A stretch of 50,983 bases of DNA from Rubrivivax sp. Lineage in GTDB: Bacteria > Pseudomonadota > Gammaproteobacteria > Burkholderiales > Burkholderiaceae_C. Shown piece by piece: positions 34,083 through 43,142 of the stretch. The stretch spans positions 1 to 50,983 of the forward strand of contig JAURZK010000029.1 in the NCBI GenBank assembly GCA_030653505.1, in the 5' to 3' direction. The stretch's first letter is position 1. Each line of letters opens with the position of its first letter. A model generated the notes under the pieces. It saw nothing but the letters and a program-made list of their open reading frames with translations, had not been told where the DNA came from and made no database searches. Position numbers and translations under genes: made by a program.

Positions 34083-35011
34083 GCTGTCAGCCTCTGCGCC
34101 AGTGCGATGTACAGCGGGATGCCGATCACGATGTTGAAGGGAAACGTGATGCCCAGAGCGGCCGTGATCGACAGCGCCGCGTTGGCCTCGGGCACGGCGA
34201 TGCGCATCGCCGTCGGCGCGGCGATGTAGCTGGCGCTGGCCGCCAGCGTGGCCAGCAGCGCCACGCCGCCGGTCGACAGACCCAGCGCCAAGCCGGTGAG
34301 CGCGCCGGCCACCGCCAGCAGCGGCGGCGCGCCCAGCCCGATCACCAGCACCGCGGCGCCGAAACGCCGCACCTCGGCCAGCCGGCCCCCCGCCACCAGG
34401 CCCAGTTCCAGCAGGAAGAGTGCCAGCACACCCTTGAACGGGTCGATGAACACGGCCTTGATCGGTGCCGTGCCCTCGACACCGGCCACGGTGCCTATGG
34501 CCAGGCCACCCATCAGCAGCAGCACGCTCTTGCCGAACAGCACGTCGTGCGCGACACGGCGCCAGTCGCCCGCACCGCCGCTGCCCATACGCGCCAGCAG
34601 GATGCCGGCCACCAGACCGGGCGCTTCCATCACCGCCACCCACAGCGCGGCGTGGCTCTCGTACGCGATGCCCTGCCGTGCCAGCGCCGCCGTCGCCACC
34701 GCGAAGGTGACGACGCTGACCGAGCCGTAGTGCGCCGCCAGCGCCGCGGCGTCGGCACGCCCCAGCCGCAGCGCGCGCGCCAACGGAAACAGCACGAACG
34801 GGATGGCAAAGCCCAGCGCCATGCAGACCGCCACCTGCGGCGCCAGCGCGGCCAGCGGCTGTTTGCTGAGCTCGATGCCGCCTTTCAGCCCGATGGCCAG
34901 CAGCAGGTAGATCGACAGCGTCTCGTACAGCGCCTCGGGCAGGCGCAGGTCGCTCTTGACCAGGCGCGCCAGCACACCCAGCAGAAAGAAGAAGACGACG
35001 ACGTCGATCAT
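34079..35011 (-). CDS. SbtA-like sodium-dependent bicarbonate transporter
   Basis: A 310-residue inner-membrane protein of the SbtA (DUF897) family with about ten helices arranged in two halves. Characteristic stretches include LARLVKSDLRLPEALYETLSIYLL near the start (cited by SDLRLPEALYETLS), AIGLKGGIELS, AAHYGSVSVVTFAVA, LFLLELGLVAGGRL and AASASYIAAPTAMRIAVPEA, which contain the conserved SbtA bicarbonate/sodium-binding residues. It is translationally coupled to the PII-like gene. SbtA is best known from carbon-concentrating cyanobacteria; in a heterotroph or phototrophic betaproteobacterium it may feed carboxylases. Substrate is inferred from family. Confidence 0.9.
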   Translation of the reverse strand: MIDVVVFFFLLGVLARLVKSDLRLPEALYETLSIYLLLAIGLKGGIELSKQPLAALAPQVAVCMALGFAIPFVLFPLARALRLGRADAAALAAHYGSVSVVTFAVATAALARQGIAYESHAALWVAVMEAPGLVAGILLARMGSGGAGDWRRVAHDVLFGKSVLLLMGGLAIGTVAGVEGTAPIKAVFIDPFKGVLALFLLELGLVAGGRLAEVRRFGAAVLVIGLGAPPLLAVAGALTGLALGLSTGGVALLATLAASASYIAAPTAMRIAVPEANAALSITAALGITFPFNIVIGIPLYIALAQRLTA

Positions 35012-35087
35012 GATCTTGCGATGCTGTCATGCCGCAGCCGGGCCGCGGGCTGCACGGGCAGTTCGCCGGGTTGCGCGGTGGCCACAT

Positions 35088-35864
35088 TCAGCCGCGCCGC
35101 GGCTTGCGTCCACGGCGCGCCAGCAGGCGGTCGTAGACGGCGTTCGGGAGCAGGCGCAGCAGCTTGGCCACGACGCCCATCTGCCAAGGAATGACGACGT
35201 AACTGCGACCGGACTGGATGGCGTGGAAGGCCCGTTCGGCGAAGTCCTCGGGCGCGATCAGGAAGGGCATGCGATAGGGGTTCTTCGCCGTCAGCGGCGT
35301 GGCCACGTAGCCCGGTACCAGCGTCACCACGCGCACGCCGTCGCTCCGGCACTCGACCCGCAGGCTCTCGCAATACGCCACCACGCCGGCCTTGCTGGCG
35401 CAGTAGGCGCCGTGACCGGGCAGCCCGCGGATGGCCGACACGCTGGCCACCCCCACCAGCGTGCCCGAGCCGCGCTCGCGCATGCCGCGCACGAAGGGGT
35501 GGAAGGTGGCGGCCAGGCCGACATTGTTCAGGGCGAACATCTCGCGCATCACCTCGAGGTCGGCGCGCTCGGCCGTGTCCATGCCGATACTGACGCCGGC
35601 GCAGGCGATCACCACATTGGGCAGCCCCTGGTGAGCGATGCAGTCCTGTCCGGCCTGCACGATGCTGTCGGTGACGGCGACGTCGGCCCCATACACCGCA
35701 CAGCGCTCGGGCCCCAGGCCCTGGGCTGCGGCCCAGGCCTGCAGCTCGGCCGTGCGCCGCGCCACCAGCGCCAGCCGCCAGCCCGCCGCCGCGTGGCGCA
35801 CCGCCAATGCCTGGCCGATGCCGCTGGAGGCACCGGTGATGAACACCAACGGTGCGGCGCTCAC
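35088..35864 (-). CDS. Short-chain dehydrogenase/reductase
   Basis: A 258-residue NAD(P)-dependent oxidoreductase of the classical SDR type. The cofactor motif is TGASSGIG (residues 10-17), the NAG-equivalent is ACAGVSIG, and the catalytic Ser, Tyr and Lys are in GVASVSAIRG and YCASKAG. A C-terminal extension with a hydrophobic/basic tail (VVAKLLRLLPNAVYDRLLARRGRKPRRG; key residues RRGRKPRRG) suggests membrane association. The start is GTG at 35864, one base after the stop of a 19-codon mini-ORF that itself overlaps lptC, so translation may be coupled through all three. Substrate unknown. Confidence 0.88.
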   Translation of the reverse strand: MSAAPLVFITGASSGIGQALAVRHAAAGWRLALVARRTAELQAWAAAQGLGPERCAVYGADVAVTDSIVQAGQDCIAHQGLPNVVIACAGVSIGMDTAERADLEVMREMFALNNVGLAATFHPFVRGMRERGSGTLVGVASVSAIRGLPGHGAYCASKAGVVAYCESLRVECRSDGVRVVTLVPGYVATPLTAKNPYRMPFLIAPEDFAERAFHAIQSGRSYVVIPWQMGVVAKLLRLLPNAVYDRLLARRGRKPRRG

Positions 35865-35865
35865 C

Positions 35866-35925
35866 TCAGGCTGCCGGCAGGATGCGGGGCGCCGGCAGGC
35901 CGTCGAAGTTCAGGGCATCAGCCAT
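35866..35925 (-). CDS. Possible 19-residue coupling mini-ORF between lptC and the SDR gene
   Basis: Its ATG shares one base with the lptC stop (TGATG), and its TGA ends one base before the GTG of the SDR gene. It would encode MADALNFDGLPAPRILPAA. The exact fit between the two genes suggests either a short translated bridge for ribosome reinitiation or the remnant of a former gene's N-terminus. No such peptide is known to me, so coding is uncertain. Confidence 0.4.
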   Translation of the reverse strand: MADALNFDGLPAPRILPAA

Positions 35926-36623
35926 CACCGTGCCACCTTGGCCGCCGGCAGCGCACGCGGCACCAGCTGTGCACGCATCGGGCCGGCGAGTTCGAGCCGG
36001 CGCGCGGCGTGCTCGTAGTCCAGCCCGCCGGCTTGCCACTCGTTGGCGCCCAGGCGCACCACCACTGGCAGGTGGCTGCGCACACGCTCGGTGACCAGGA
36101 AGGCGTGCAGGAACTCGCCGCGCATCAGCAGCGGCGCGCCGTTGCCGTCATCGCTGGTGACCTCGGCGCCGCCGAGCAGCTGCACCTCGCTGCCGTCGCC
36201 GTTGCCCAGGGCCTGGCGTGCATGGGCCAGGGTGATGCGACCGTCGTCGGCGACGGCATGGATGCGGGCGTCGTCGATCTCGATGCGATCGGTGGCCGGA
36301 AAGTGACGCATGTGCGCGCCTTCGATGCGCAGCCGCAGCCGTCCTTCGGCGTCAAAGCGTTCGAGCGCAAAGCCGCTCATCGTGTAGTCGGGCTCGCTGC
36401 TCACCGGGCGCTCTTCGGCCGCCGTGACGGCCCGCGGTGAGTTCTTCACCAGCCACCAGCTGGCCAGTGCCAGCAGCGCCATCAGCAGCAGCGGCAGGTA
36501 GGCCGAGAACACGTCGCGCAGGCGCAGATGCCAGGGCAGGCGCGTGCGCGGCGCCGTGCCGCGGGCGGGGCCCAGCGAGATGGGCACCTCGGGCAGATCG
36601 GGCAGGTGCAGCTCGACGCTCAT
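35925..36623 (-). CDS. lptC: LptC, LPS export system periplasmic/inner-membrane component
   Basis: A 232-residue bitopic protein of the Lpt machine that passes LPS from the LptBFG extractor to LptA. A 36-residue cytoplasmic N-terminus precedes one membrane helix (about 38-60, AYLPLLLMALLALASWWLV), then a periplasmic beta-jellyroll domain starting at EPDYTMSGFALERFDAEG, a typical LptC opening. The C-terminus (PMRAQLVPRALPAAKVAR) is normal. It follows kdsC by 39 bases, as in most betaproteobacteria, but the expected lptA and lptB do not follow; an SDR gene and sbtAB do. Confidence 0.92.
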   Translation of the reverse strand: MSVELHLPDLPEVPISLGPARGTAPRTRLPWHLRLRDVFSAYLPLLLMALLALASWWLVKNSPRAVTAAEERPVSSEPDYTMSGFALERFDAEGRLRLRIEGAHMRHFPATDRIEIDDARIHAVADDGRITLAHARQALGNGDGSEVQLLGGAEVTSDDGNGAPLLMRGEFLHAFLVTERVRSHLPVVVRLGANEWQAGGLDYEHAARRLELAGPMRAQLVPRALPAAKVAR

Positions 36624-36662
36624 GGATCGACAGGCAATGGCCGTTGCGGTGCCGCGGCGCGC

Positions 36663-37235
36663 TCAGGCACCGTCCAGCGTCTGCAGCTGGCCCTGCAGCA
36701 GCCCGGCGTAGCGGCCGGCCGCCATCAGCAGCAGGTCACAGAACTCCCGCGCGGCGCCATGCCCGCCGCTGGCAGCGGTGACGTGGTGCACCACGGCCTT
36801 GACCTCGGCATGCGCGTTGGCCGGCGCACAGGCAAAGGCGGCGCGCGTGAGCAGCGGCAGGTCGGGCCAGTCGTCGCCGATGGCCGCCGCGGCGTCCCAG
36901 CCCAGGCCCAGGGTCGCCAGCAGGCCGTGGGCCGCCGCCAGCTTGTCGTGCGCGCCATAAACCGCGTGCACCAGCCCCAGGTCGGCCACGCGCCGGCGCA
37001 CGGACGGCGAGTCGCGGCCGGTGATGACCAACGGTTCGATGCCGCCCAGCTTCAGCAGCTTGAGGCCGTGGCCGTCCAGCGTGGCGAAGGCCTTTACCGT
37101 TTCGCCATGCTGGTCGATGTAGATGCGGCCGTCGGTGAGCACACCGTCGACGTCGAAGATCGCCACCTTCAGGCCCAGGCCGGCACCCTGCGCGCGCAGC
37201 AGCAGTTCGGGCGGGAAGCGCAGTGCCGGGACCAT
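36663..37235 (-). CDS. kdsC: KdsC, 3-deoxy-D-manno-octulosonate 8-phosphate phosphatase
   Basis: A 190-residue HAD-family phosphatase removing phosphate from Kdo-8-phosphate in the Kdo branch of LPS synthesis. HAD motif I is FDVDGVLTDG (nucleophile first Asp), motif II is VITGRDS, motif III uses the Lys in GAHDK, and motif IV is GDDWPDLP. Length and sequence are those of the tetrameric C0-type KdsC without a cap domain. It begins 4 bases after the kdsD stop, indicating an operon kdsD-kdsC-lptC. Confidence 0.96.
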   Translation of the reverse strand: MVPALRFPPELLLRAQGAGLGLKVAIFDVDGVLTDGRIYIDQHGETVKAFATLDGHGLKLLKLGGIEPLVITGRDSPSVRRRVADLGLVHAVYGAHDKLAAAHGLLATLGLGWDAAAAIGDDWPDLPLLTRAAFACAPANAHAEVKAVVHHVTAASGGHGAAREFCDLLLMAAGRYAGLLQGQLQTLDGA

Positions 37236-37239
37236 GGCC

Positions 37240-38229
37240 TCAGATCACCTTGGCACGCATCAGATCGTTGGAGTTCAACGCGCCGACCAGCCGGCCCTCG
37301 CCATCGACCACCAGCACGCTGGTGATGCGGTGCTGCTCCATCACGTCGGCGGCGTCGACGGCCAGCGCGTCGGCGCGCACCAGTCGCGGCTGGCGGTGCA
37401 TCACCTGCTCGGCCGTCAGCGTGCGCAGGTCGGCCCCGGTCTCGATGCGGCGGCGCAGGTCGCCGTCGGTGAAGATGCCCAGCGGCCACCGGTCGTCGCC
37501 GGACACGGCGGTGAAGCCCAGGCCCTTGTCCGTCATCTCGCGCAGCAGCTGGCTGAAGCTCGCCGTGGGCGGCACGCAGGGCACGGCGTCGCCGCTGCGC
37601 ATCAGGTCGTGCACGTGCATCAGCAGCTTGCGCCCCAGGCTGCCGCCAGGGTGCGAGCGTGCGAAATCGTCGGGCTTGAAGCCGCGAGCGTCGAGCAGCG
37701 CCACGGCCAGTGCGTCGCCCAGCGCCATCTGCGCCGTGGTGCTGGCGGTGGGCGCCAGGTTCAGCGGGCAGGCCTCTTCGTCGACGGCGCTGCTGAGCAC
37801 GATGTCGGCATGTTTCGCGAGTGTCGAGTCGGCGCGCCCCGTCATCGCGACGAAGACCACGCCCAGCCGGCGCAGTGCCGGCAGCAGCGCGGCGAGCTCG
37901 TCGCTCTCGCCGCTGTTGCTGATGGCCAGCACCACGTCGCCGGGGATGACCATGCCGAGATCGCCGTGGCTGGCCTCGGCCGGGTGCACGAACATCGCCG
38001 GCGTGCCGGTGGAAGCCAGCGTGGCCGCGATCTTTCGGCCGACGTGGCCGCTCTTGCCCATGCCCATCACCACCACGCGGCCGCGGCAGGCCAGCACGGC
38101 CTGCACGGCGCGCACGAAGTGCTCGTCGAGCCGCTGGGCCAGCGCCGTCAGTGCGCTGGCCTCGATCTCGAAGGTGCGGGCGGCCATGCGCAGCGCGCGC
38201 TCAGGGTCGAAGGCGTGGGTGTTGTTCAA
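37240..38229 (-). CDS. kdsD: KdsD, arabinose-5-phosphate isomerase
   Basis: A 329-residue enzyme making arabinose 5-phosphate from ribulose 5-phosphate, the first step of Kdo synthesis. An N-terminal SIS domain (VVVMGMGKSGHVGRKIAATL, HPAEASHGDLGM, ISNSGESDEL) is followed by two CBS domains (about residues 205-329). The start is taken as TTG at 38229, which gives almost the length of E. coli KdsD (328); the next in-frame ATG at 38187 would shorten it by 14 residues. Neither has a clear ribosome site. It is divergent from the KefB-type gene with about 80 bases between. Confidence 0.93.
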   Translation of the reverse strand: MNNTHAFDPERALRMAARTFEIEASALTALAQRLDEHFVRAVQAVLACRGRVVVMGMGKSGHVGRKIAATLASTGTPAMFVHPAEASHGDLGMVIPGDVVLAISNSGESDELAALLPALRRLGVVFVAMTGRADSTLAKHADIVLSSAVDEEACPLNLAPTASTTAQMALGDALAVALLDARGFKPDDFARSHPGGSLGRKLLMHVHDLMRSGDAVPCVPPTASFSQLLREMTDKGLGFTAVSGDDRWPLGIFTDGDLRRRIETGADLRTLTAEQVMHRQPRLVRADALAVDAADVMEQHRITSVLVVDGEGRLVGALNSNDLMRAKVI

Positions 38230-38309
38230 GGCGGAAGGGCTGCAGGCAGGGCGGTGTCGCCGAGGGCGTCGAATACGATCGACCCATTCTAGGCACCCCC
38301 CTCGCGGCC

Positions 38310-40310
38310 TTGGCGTCCACCCTCGAACTTGTCCTGCTCTACCTGATGGCCGCGGTGCTCGGCGTGGTCGTCTGTCGGTCGCTGAAGCTGCCGCCGATGC
38401 TGGGCTACCTGGTGGTGGGTGTGCTGATCGGGCCCAACGCGCTGGCGCTGGCCAAGGACACCGCAAGCGTGAAGTACCTCGCCGAGTTCGGCGTCGTCTT
38501 CCTGATGTTCGTCATCGGTCTCGAATTCAACCTGCCCAAGCTGCGCAGCATGCGCACGCTGGTCTTCGGCCTGGGCCTGAGCCAGGTGGTGCTGACGATG
38601 GTGGGCACGCTGCTGGGCCACCTGCTGCTGGTGTCGGCCTACACCGGGGTGTTCGGCGAGACCTGGCGCATGGGGTGGCAAGGTGCCGTGGTGCTGGGCG
38701 GCGCCATTGCGATGAGCTCCACCGCCATCGTCGTCAAGCTGATGGCCGAGCGGCTGGAGCTGGAAAGTGAACACGGCCGGCGCGTCATGGGCGTGCTGCT
38801 GTTCCAGGACCTGGCCGTGGTGCCGCTGCTGGTGCTGATACCGGCGCTGGGCAGCTCGGGCGAAGACCTGGCCATCGCGATGGGCCTGGCGGCGCTGAAG
38901 GCCGCCGCGCTGCTCACCGTGCTGCTGGTCGGTGGCCAGCGCGTGATGCGCTGGTGGCTCACGCTCGTGGCGCGGCGCAAGAGCGAAGAGCTCTTCATGC
39001 TGAACCTGTTGCTCGTCACGCTGGGCCTGGCCTACCTGACGGAACACGCCGGCCTGAGCATGGCACTGGGCGCCTTCGTCGCCGGCATGCTGGTGGCCGA
39101 GACCGAATACAAGCACCAGGTGGAAACCGACATCCGGCCCTTCCACGACGTGCTGCTGGGCCTGTTCTTCATCACCATCGGCATGAAGCTCGACTGGCGG
39201 CCGGTGCTGGACCAGTGGTTCCTGGTGCTGCTGCTGTCGACGCTGCCGCTGGTGGCCAAGTTTGTGCTGGTGGCGGCCCTGGCGCGCGGCTTCGGCGCCC
39301 AGCCCGGCGTCGCGCTGCGCACGGGCCTCTATCTGGCGCAGGCGGGTGAATTCGGCTTCGTGCTGCTGACGCTGGGCGCCGACCGCGGCCTGGTCGCGCC
39401 CGAGTGGGTGAGCCCCATCCTGGCCAGCATGGTGATGTCGATGCTGGCCACGCCTTTCTTCATCATGTACAGCAACCGCATCGTCAACCGGCTCAGCGCC
39501 AACGACTGGCTGATGCAGAGCGTGGCGCTGACCAGTATCGCGAAGAAGGCCATCGCCACCGAGCGCCACGTCATCATCTGCGGTTACGGGCGCAGCGGCC
39601 AGAACCTGGCGCGGCTGCTGACGCCCGAAGGCATCCCCTACATGGCGCTGGACCTCGACCCCGACCGCGTGCGCCAGGCCGCCGCCGCCGGCCAGAGCGT
39701 GGTCTATGGCGACGCCGCGCGCCTGCCCAGCCTGATGGCCGCTGGCCTGGCCCGCGCCGCCGCTGTGGTGGTGAGCTACCACGACACACCCAGCGCGCTG
39801 AAGATCCTGGACCTGGTGCGCGCCCACGCGCCCAAGGTGCCGGTGGTCGTGCGCACCATCGACGACACCGACATCGAAAGGCTGCGCGCCGCCGGTGCCA
39901 CCGAAGTGGTGCCCGAAGCGATCGAAGGCAGCCTGATGCTGGCCAGCCACGCGCTGGCGCTGGTGGGCGTGCCGATGCGGCGCGTCGTGCGCATCGCCCG
40001 CGACGCGCGCGACGCGCGCTACGGCCTGCTGCGCGGCTACTTCCACGGCGCCGACGACGACACCGCCGACGAGATCGAGCATGCACGCCTGAAGAGCGTG
40101 ACGCTGCCCGAAGCCGCACGCTGCCTGGGCCAGACGCTCGATGCGCAGGCCCTGCACGCGGTGGGCGTGAGCGTGGTCTCGGTGCGCCGCGCCAGCGGGG
40201 GTGTCACCACACCCACGCCCGAGCACGTGCTGGCCCCCGGAGACACGCTGGTGCTGTCGGGCCTGCCACAACCCCTGGCCCTGGCGGAGGAAAAGCTCTT
40301 GCGGGGATGA
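38310..40310 (+). CDS. KefB/KefC-type cation:proton antiporter with RCK domain
   Basis: A 666-residue inner-membrane antiporter. Residues 1-390 hold about 12 helices of the CPA2 family (PPMLGYLVVGVLIGPNALAL; LGGAIAMSSTAIVVKLM; AGEFGFVLLTLG). A TrkA-N (RCK) domain follows at about 410-530 with the nucleotide motif VIICGYGRSGQNLARLL and a TrkA-C domain at about 580-665. The usual Kef system exports potassium with glutathione control; the regulatory KefF/KefG is absent here. The start is TTG at 38310 (ASTLELVLLYL next), chosen because the family starts with this helix; an ATG at 38346 would cut it short. It is divergent from kdsD. Confidence 0.92.
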   Translation: MASTLELVLLYLMAAVLGVVVCRSLKLPPMLGYLVVGVLIGPNALALAKDTASVKYLAEFGVVFLMFVIGLEFNLPKLRSMRTLVFGLGLSQVVLTMVGTLLGHLLLVSAYTGVFGETWRMGWQGAVVLGGAIAMSSTAIVVKLMAERLELESEHGRRVMGVLLFQDLAVVPLLVLIPALGSSGEDLAIAMGLAALKAAALLTVLLVGGQRVMRWWLTLVARRKSEELFMLNLLLVTLGLAYLTEHAGLSMALGAFVAGMLVAETEYKHQVETDIRPFHDVLLGLFFITIGMKLDWRPVLDQWFLVLLLSTLPLVAKFVLVAALARGFGAQPGVALRTGLYLAQAGEFGFVLLTLGADRGLVAPEWVSPILASMVMSMLATPFFIMYSNRIVNRLSANDWLMQSVALTSIAKKAIATERHVIICGYGRSGQNLARLLTPEGIPYMALDLDPDRVRQAAAAGQSVVYGDAARLPSLMAAGLARAAAVVVSYHDTPSALKILDLVRAHAPKVPVVVRTIDDTDIERLRAAGATEVVPEAIEGSLMLASHALALVGVPMRRVVRIARDARDARYGLLRGYFHGADDDTADEIEHARLKSVTLPEAARCLGQTLDAQALHAVGVSVVSVRRASGGVTTPTPEHVLAPGDTLVLSGLPQPLALAEEKLLRG

Positions 40311-40317
40311 TCCCGGC

Positions 40318-40908
40318 ATGCCTCATCCCACCCGACGCACCCTGCTGCGTACCGGCCTGGCCCTGCCGCTGGCCTCGCTGCCCGCACTGGCCTGTGGCCA
40401 GGCCCCCGGTGCGGCCGTCAACGCCCTGCGCACCGGCGGCGTCGTGATCGCCTTCCGCCACGCCCTGGCGCCCGGCACCTTCGACCCGCCGGGTTTCACG
40501 CTCGGCCAGTGCAGCACGCAGCGCAACCTGAACGACGATGGCCGCGCACAGGCGCGGCGCATCGGCCAGTGGTTCCAGCGCCAGGGCCTGACGCCGGCGC
40601 GTGTGCTTTCGAGCCCCTGGTGCCGCTGCACCGAGACCGCCCAACTGGCCTTCGGCGGCGCCGAAGCCTGGCCCGCGCTGGGCTCGCCGCGCGGCTACGC
40701 CGAGCAGACCAACGCCGAGCACCTGGGCCTGCTGCGCGGCGCGCTGTCCGAGGCGGCGCGCCAGCCCGGCCGTTTCGACGTCTGGGTGACGCACATGTTC
40801 GTGCTGGCTGCACTGGTGCAGGAGAACACGTCGTCGGGCGAAGGCCTGGTGCTGCGCGCCGACGGGCGCGGCGGCGTGCAGGTGCTGGCGCGCGTGGCCC
40901 CGGCCTGA
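40318..40908 (+). CDS. Exported histidine-phosphatase-family protein
   Basis: A 196-residue protein of the histidine phosphatase (phosphoglycerate mutase-like) superfamily. The N-terminus [21 protein letters not shown] resembles a twin-arginine export signal. The phosphate pocket is seen in [11 protein letters not shown] (Arg-His), [26 protein letters not shown] (second Arg) and [10 protein letters not shown] (second His). It begins 7 bases after the KefB-type stop, so the two are likely co-transcribed. The substrate is unknown; several such small exported members remain uncharacterised. Confidence 0.87.
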   Translation: MPHPTRRTLLRTGLALPLASLPALACGQAPGAAVNALRTGGVVIAFRHALAPGTFDPPGFTLGQCSTQRNLNDDGRAQARRIGQWFQRQGLTPARVLSSPWCRCTETAQLAFGGAEAWPALGSPRGYAEQTNAEHLGLLRGALSEAARQPGRFDVWVTHMFVLAALVQENTSSGEGLVLRADGRGGVQVLARVAPA

Positions 40909-40963
40909 CGGGCACGCGGCCAACGCTGGCCGTGTGCGCGCGACGCTGCCTATGATGCCGGGC

Positions 40964-41521
40964 ATGCGCACCGCCCCCACCGTTACGCCTGCCGACTACA
41001 TCCGCAGCCACATCCGTACCGTGCCCGACTGGCCGGCGCCGGGCGTGCTGTTCCGCGACATCACGCCGCTGCTGGCCAACCCGCGGGTGTTCCGCGTGCT
41101 CATCGACCAGTTCGTGCACCGCTACTTCGACGTCCAGCCCAGCGCCATCGCCGGGCTGGACGCACGCGGCTTCATCATCGGTGCGGTGGTGGCCTACGAA
41201 CTCAACATCGGCTTCGTGCCCATCCGCAAGAAGGGCAAGCTGCCCTTCACCACGGTAGCCGAGACCTACGAGCTGGAATACGGCAGCGCCACCGTCGAAC
41301 TGCACACCGACGCCGTCAAACCCGGCGACCGCGTCGTGCTCATCGACGACCTCATCGCCACCGGCGGCACGATGATGGCCGGCCGGCGCCTGCTCGAGCG
41401 GCTGGGCGCCGAGGTCATCGAGGGTGCGGCCATCGTCGACCTGCCGGAACTGGGGGGTTCACGCAGGCTGCGCGAGTCGGGGCTGGCGCTGCACACGCTG
41501 GTGGACTTCGCAGGGCACTGA
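40964..41521 (+). CDS. apt: Adenine phosphoribosyltransferase
   Basis: A 185-residue purine-salvage enzyme converting adenine and PRPP to AMP. The family start [24 protein letters not shown] (cited by [16 protein letters not shown]), [20 protein letters not shown] and the PRPP-binding motif [14 protein letters not shown] are all clear. ATGs at 40952 and 40955 lie in frame upstream and could add up to four residues; 40964 gives the usual length. It converges with mnmE; the gap is 19 bases. Confidence 0.95.
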   Translation: MRTAPTVTPADYIRSHIRTVPDWPAPGVLFRDITPLLANPRVFRVLIDQFVHRYFDVQPSAIAGLDARGFIIGAVVAYELNIGFVPIRKKGKLPFTTVAETYELEYGSATVELHTDAVKPGDRVVLIDDLIATGGTMMAGRRLLERLGAEVIEGAAIVDLPELGGSRRLRESGLALHTLVDFAGH

Positions 41522-41540
41522 GGGTGCGGCGGTCGCGCCG

Positions 41541-42953
41541 TCACTTGCCGATGCAGAAGTTCCCGAAGATGACCCCCAGCAGATCCTCGGTGCTGAATTG
41601 CCCCGTGATCTCACCCAAGGCCCGGTGCGCAAGCCGCAGCTCCTCGGCCAGCAGGTCGAGAGCAGCGTCGCGCCGGCCCGCATGCGCCTGCGCCCGCAGC
41701 AGGTGGTCGCGAGCACGCTGCAACGCATGTACGTGGCGACGGCGCGCGATGAACAGGCCTTCGGGCGCAGCCTGCCAGCCGGCCTGGGCCAGCAGCGCGT
41801 GTCGCAGGTCGTCCAGACCAAGGCCGGTGCGCGCCGACAGCGTCAGCGCACCATCGGGCAGCGTGGGCAGCACCGCCACCGGCAGATCGGCCTTGTTGTA
41901 GACGTTCAGTACCGGTACACCCGCGGGCAGCTGCGCGGCGATGGCCACTTCGGCGGCTTCGTAGGCGGCCTCGCCTAGGCGTCCCAGGTCATGCAGGAAA
42001 ACCACCGCGTCGGCCTGCCCGATGGCCTGCCAGCTGCGGTCGATGCCTATGCGTTCCACCTCGTCGGCGGCTTCGGTGTCGTGGCGCAGGCCCGCGGTGT
42101 CGGTGATGTGCAGCGGCACACCTTCGATCTGGATCGTCTCGCTGACCTTGTCGCGCGTGGTGCCGGGCATGGGCGTGACGATGGCCAGCTCGGCACCGGC
42201 CAGTGCGTTCAGCAGGCTGCTCTTGCCGACGTTGGGCTGGCCGGCCCGCACGACGCGCAGGCCTTCGCGCAGCAGCGCGCCCTGGCGCGCGCGGGCCAGC
42301 GCGGCGTCCAGCGTCGCCACCAGGCCGTCAAGGCGGGCGCGAGCGCCGGCCTTTTCCAGGAAGTCGATCTCTTCCTCTGGAAAGTCGAGCGTGGCCTCGA
42401 CCAGCATGCGCAGTTGCACCGTGCGTTCGGCCAGCTGCGTGACCTCGGCAGAGAAGGCGCCGCTGAGCGAACGTGCCGCCGAACGCGCCGCCGCTTCGGT
42501 GCTGGCGTCGATGAGGTCGGCCACGGCCTCGGCCTGGGCCAGGTCGAGTTTGTCGTTGAGGAGAGCGCGTTCGGTGAATTCACCCGGTTCGGCCAGGCGC
42601 AGCCCGGGCAGCGCTCGCAGGCAACGCGCCAGCAGCAGCTGCAGCAGCACCGGGCCGCCGTGGGCCTGAAGCTCGAGCACGTCCTCGCCGGTGTAGGAGT
42701 GCGGCGCCGGGAAGTGCAGCGCCAGGCCGCGGTCCAGCGTCTCGCCGTGTTCACCCAGGAAGGGCAGCAGCGTGGCGTGGCGAGGCATCAGCAGCTGCCC
42801 GCACACGGCCTGGATCAGCGGCGCCAGGTCGCGCCCCGAGGCGCGCACGATGCCGACCGCGCCGCGGCCGGGCGCCGAGGCAATGGCGACGATGGGGTCC
42901 TGGTGGCGGCCCGGCAGTGGTGCCGGGTGCGGTGGGGTGGGCGCGCTGCGCAT
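41541..42953 (-). CDS. mnmE: MnmE (TrmE), tRNA wobble-uridine modification GTPase
   Basis: A 470-residue GTPase, partner of MnmG in modifying U34 of tRNAs. The N-terminal formyl-THF-binding domain starts at about [19 protein letters not shown]; the G domain has G1 [12 protein letters not shown]3 DTAG, G4 NKAD; the C-terminus ends FCIGK, the invariant C(I/L)GK motif. It is about 15 residues longer than E. coli MnmE at the N-terminus, with a Pro-rich start ([18 protein letters not shown]). It follows yidC on the same strand after a 189-base gap containing a strong hairpin. Confidence 0.96.
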   Translation of the reverse strand: MRSAPTPPHPAPLPGRHQDPIVAIASAPGRGAVGIVRASGRDLAPLIQAVCGQLLMPRHATLLPFLGEHGETLDRGLALHFPAPHSYTGEDVLELQAHGGPVLLQLLLARCLRALPGLRLAEPGEFTERALLNDKLDLAQAEAVADLIDASTEAAARSAARSLSGAFSAEVTQLAERTVQLRMLVEATLDFPEEEIDFLEKAGARARLDGLVATLDAALARARQGALLREGLRVVRAGQPNVGKSSLLNALAGAELAIVTPMPGTTRDKVSETIQIEGVPLHITDTAGLRHDTEAADEVERIGIDRSWQAIGQADAVVFLHDLGRLGEAAYEAAEVAIAAQLPAGVPVLNVYNKADLPVAVLPTLPDGALTLSARTGLGLDDLRHALLAQAGWQAAPEGLFIARRRHVHALQRARDHLLRAQAHAGRRDAALDLLAEELRLAHRALGEITGQFSTEDLLGVIFGNFCIGK

Positions 42954-43095
42954 CGGCGGGGCTTCGCTGCGCAGCGCGTCAGAAGATGGCGCGGGTGGAG
43001 TGGCGCTCGGCCGGGGTAGGCTTCCTGCCGGGACTCCTGAGCCGGCTCTGATCGAACCGGGTCGCCCGCATGCGCTCATGTTCGGCATATGCGGC

Positions 43096-43130
43096 GCCGG
43101 GCTCAACCCCCAGGCAGGGGGCAGCCCGGC
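43096..43130. other. Long interrupted stem-loop between yidC and mnmE
   Basis: GCCGGGCT (43096-43103) pairs with AGCCCGGC (43123-43130), and inside it CCCCC (43107-43111) pairs with GGGGG (43117-43121). The 13 GC-rich pairs make a very stable structure with no T-run on either strand. It may be an RNA processing or attenuation element in the yidC-mnmE transcript. Confidence 0.55.
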
Positions 43131-43142
43131 AGCGAACGTGCG

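Noticed and set aside
33330..34229. Ala/Val-rich open frames on both strands over the Gly-rich part of the RRM gene
   Set aside because: These arise from reading the GGC/GGT repeats in other frames and have no independent start signals or homology.
38289..40319. A 676-codon minus-strand open frame opposite the KefB-type gene
   Set aside because: Composition is His/Gln/Arg-rich shadow sequence; the plus strand encodes a complete, conserved antiporter.
40318..40908. Lipobox LPALAC in the histidine-phosphatase-like protein
   Set aside because: The -3 position is Ala rather than Leu, so the lipobox is not canonical; a Tat-like signal fits better.
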